A stretch of DNA of 6,864 nucleotides from Saprospiraceae bacterium. Its GTDB lineage: Bacteria; Bacteroidota; Bacteroidia; Chitinophagales; Saprospiraceae. The DNA lies in NCBI GenBank assembly GCA_020437045.1, contig JAGQWV010000283.1, positions 1 through 6,864 of the forward strand, written 5' to 3'. Every line of letters starts with the position of its first letter. Position 1 is the stretch's first letter. Both the position numbers and the translations under genes were made by a program. The notes beneath the pieces are model-generated. The model did no database searches. It was not told the origin of the DNA and saw nothing but the letters and a program-made list of their open reading frames with translations. Shown piece by piece: positions 6,238 to 6,864 of the stretch.

Positions 6238-6864
6238 TTAGACACCCATAAGTAACCTGACCGGATCTTCCAGCAGTTCTTTCACCTTGACGAGAAATTG
6301 CACGGCCTCGCGCCCATCGACGATGCGATGGTCATAGCTGAGGGCCAGATACATCATGGGCCGGATTACAACCTGCCCATCAACCGCCATCGGGCGCTCC
6401 TGGATCTTATGCATGCCCAGAATCGCCACCTGGGGTGGATTGAGGATCGGTGTGCTCAACAGCGAACCAAAGACACCACCGTTGGTGATCGTAAAGGTGC
6501 CGCCGCGTAGATCATCAATGCTGAGGGTGCCATTTTGGGCTTTGCTTGCTAATTCTTTGATCTGTTTTTCGATGGTGGCAAAAGACATCTGGTCGGCATC
6601 GCGCAAAACGGGGACGACCAAGCCTTCCTCGGCGCCGACAGCAATTCCAACATCGTAGTATTGCTTGCGGACGATCTCGTCCCCTTGGATTTCGGCATTG
6701 AGTAACGGGAAAGCCTTCAGTGCGCCGATCACCGCTTTTGTAAAGAAGGACATAAAGCCGACTTTGATGCCATGACGCTTTTCAAAAGCGGGGTTGCGGC
6801 GTTTACGCAACTCCATAATGGCACTCATATCTACCTCGTTAAAGGTGGTGAGCATGGCCGCGGT
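6238..6864 (-). CDS. odhB: Dihydrolipoyl succinyltransferase, E2 of 2-oxoglutarate dehydrogenase, C-terminal part (5' end outside window)
   Basis: This is the E2 component of the 2-oxoglutarate dehydrogenase complex of the TCA cycle, which transfers succinyl from lipoyllysine to CoA. The frame stays open to the window edge (TAAMLTTFNEVDMS from 6864), so 208 residues of the expected roughly 400 are visible. They cover most of the catalytic acyltransferase domain; the lipoyl and E3/E1-binding domains lie outside. Recognisable family segments are MLTTFNEVDM, RHGIKVGFMSFFTKA, GLVVPVLRDAD, GTFTITNGGVFGSLLSTPI and NPPQVAILGMH. The active-site motif DHRIVDG is intact: its His codon is at 6328-6330 and its Asp at 6316-6318. 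FGSLLSTPI and the N-terminal TTFNEVDM favour OdhB/SucB over the pyruvate dehydrogenase E2. The gene is visibly GC-richer than the rest of the window. A co-transcribed E1 gene may lie beyond the edge but is not visible. Confidence 0.95.
   Translation of the reverse strand, partial: TAAMLTTFNEVDMSAIMELRKRRNPAFEKRHGIKVGFMSFFTKAVIGALKAFPLLNAEIQGDEIVRKQYYDVGIAVGAEEGLVVPVLRDADQMSFATIEKQIKELASKAQNGTLSIDDLRGGTFTITNGGVFGSLLSTPILNPPQVAILGMHKIQERPMAVDGQVVIRPMMYLALSYDHRIVDGREAVQFLVKVKELLEDPVRLLMGV

Noticed and set aside
6298..6658. Plus-strand frames of 70 and 100 codons antisense to odhB
   Set aside because: They are shadows of a GC-rich, clearly conserved gene on the other strand.
1..6864. CRISPR array, transposon ends, tRNA/rRNA genes, toxin-antitoxin or defence genes
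   Set aside because: I scanned for regular direct repeats, transposase motifs, rRNA-like or cloverleaf segments and known defence families and found none that I could support.

Overview
This window most likely comes from a member of the Bacteroidota, possibly a Saprospiria-, Chitinophagia- or Cytophagia-like lineage. I infer this from short secretion signals ending just before Gln (…DAQ/, …FGQ), start codons without Shine-Dalgarno sequences, TAnnTTTG-type promoter words, and the kinds of proteins encoded. The content is mostly ordinary chromosomal genes. I do not see a CRISPR array, transposon, phage, tRNA/rRNA gene, or a convincing new multi-gene system.

Layout. (1) Positions 2-596 (+): the last codons of a probable MarR-type regulator overlap by 8 nt the start of a GNAT acetyltransferase of the class often fused to MarR domains. 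(2) Positions 673-3718 (+): two exported enzymes 46 nt apart. They are a class C beta-lactamase-fold serine hydrolase with a C-terminal accessory domain, and a DUF4038/GH140 (apiosidase-like) glycoside hydrolase with its C-terminal beta domain. (3) Positions 3719-3927: a convergent intergenic region with two hairpins that could terminate transcription from either side. (4) Positions 3928-5056 (-): a SemiSWEET sugar transporter followed 31 nt later by a NagD-like HAD-IIA phosphatase, probably one transcript. (5) Positions 5057-5330: a 274-nt divergent intergenic region holding a perfect 11-bp palindrome and a candidate promoter for the next gene. (6) Positions 5331-6203 (+): a cupin-type AraC-family regulator. 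(7) Positions 6238-6864 (-): the C-terminal half of the dihydrolipoyl succinyltransferase OdhB, running off the window edge and clearly more GC-rich than the rest.

How the genes may work together. A loose carbohydrate theme links the exported hydrolase pair, the small sugar transporter, the sugar-phosphate-type phosphatase and the cupin/AraC regulator. This link is inference. There is no SusC/SusD pair or other marker of a complete polysaccharide utilisation locus. The MarR/GNAT pair and odhB look functionally unrelated to it.
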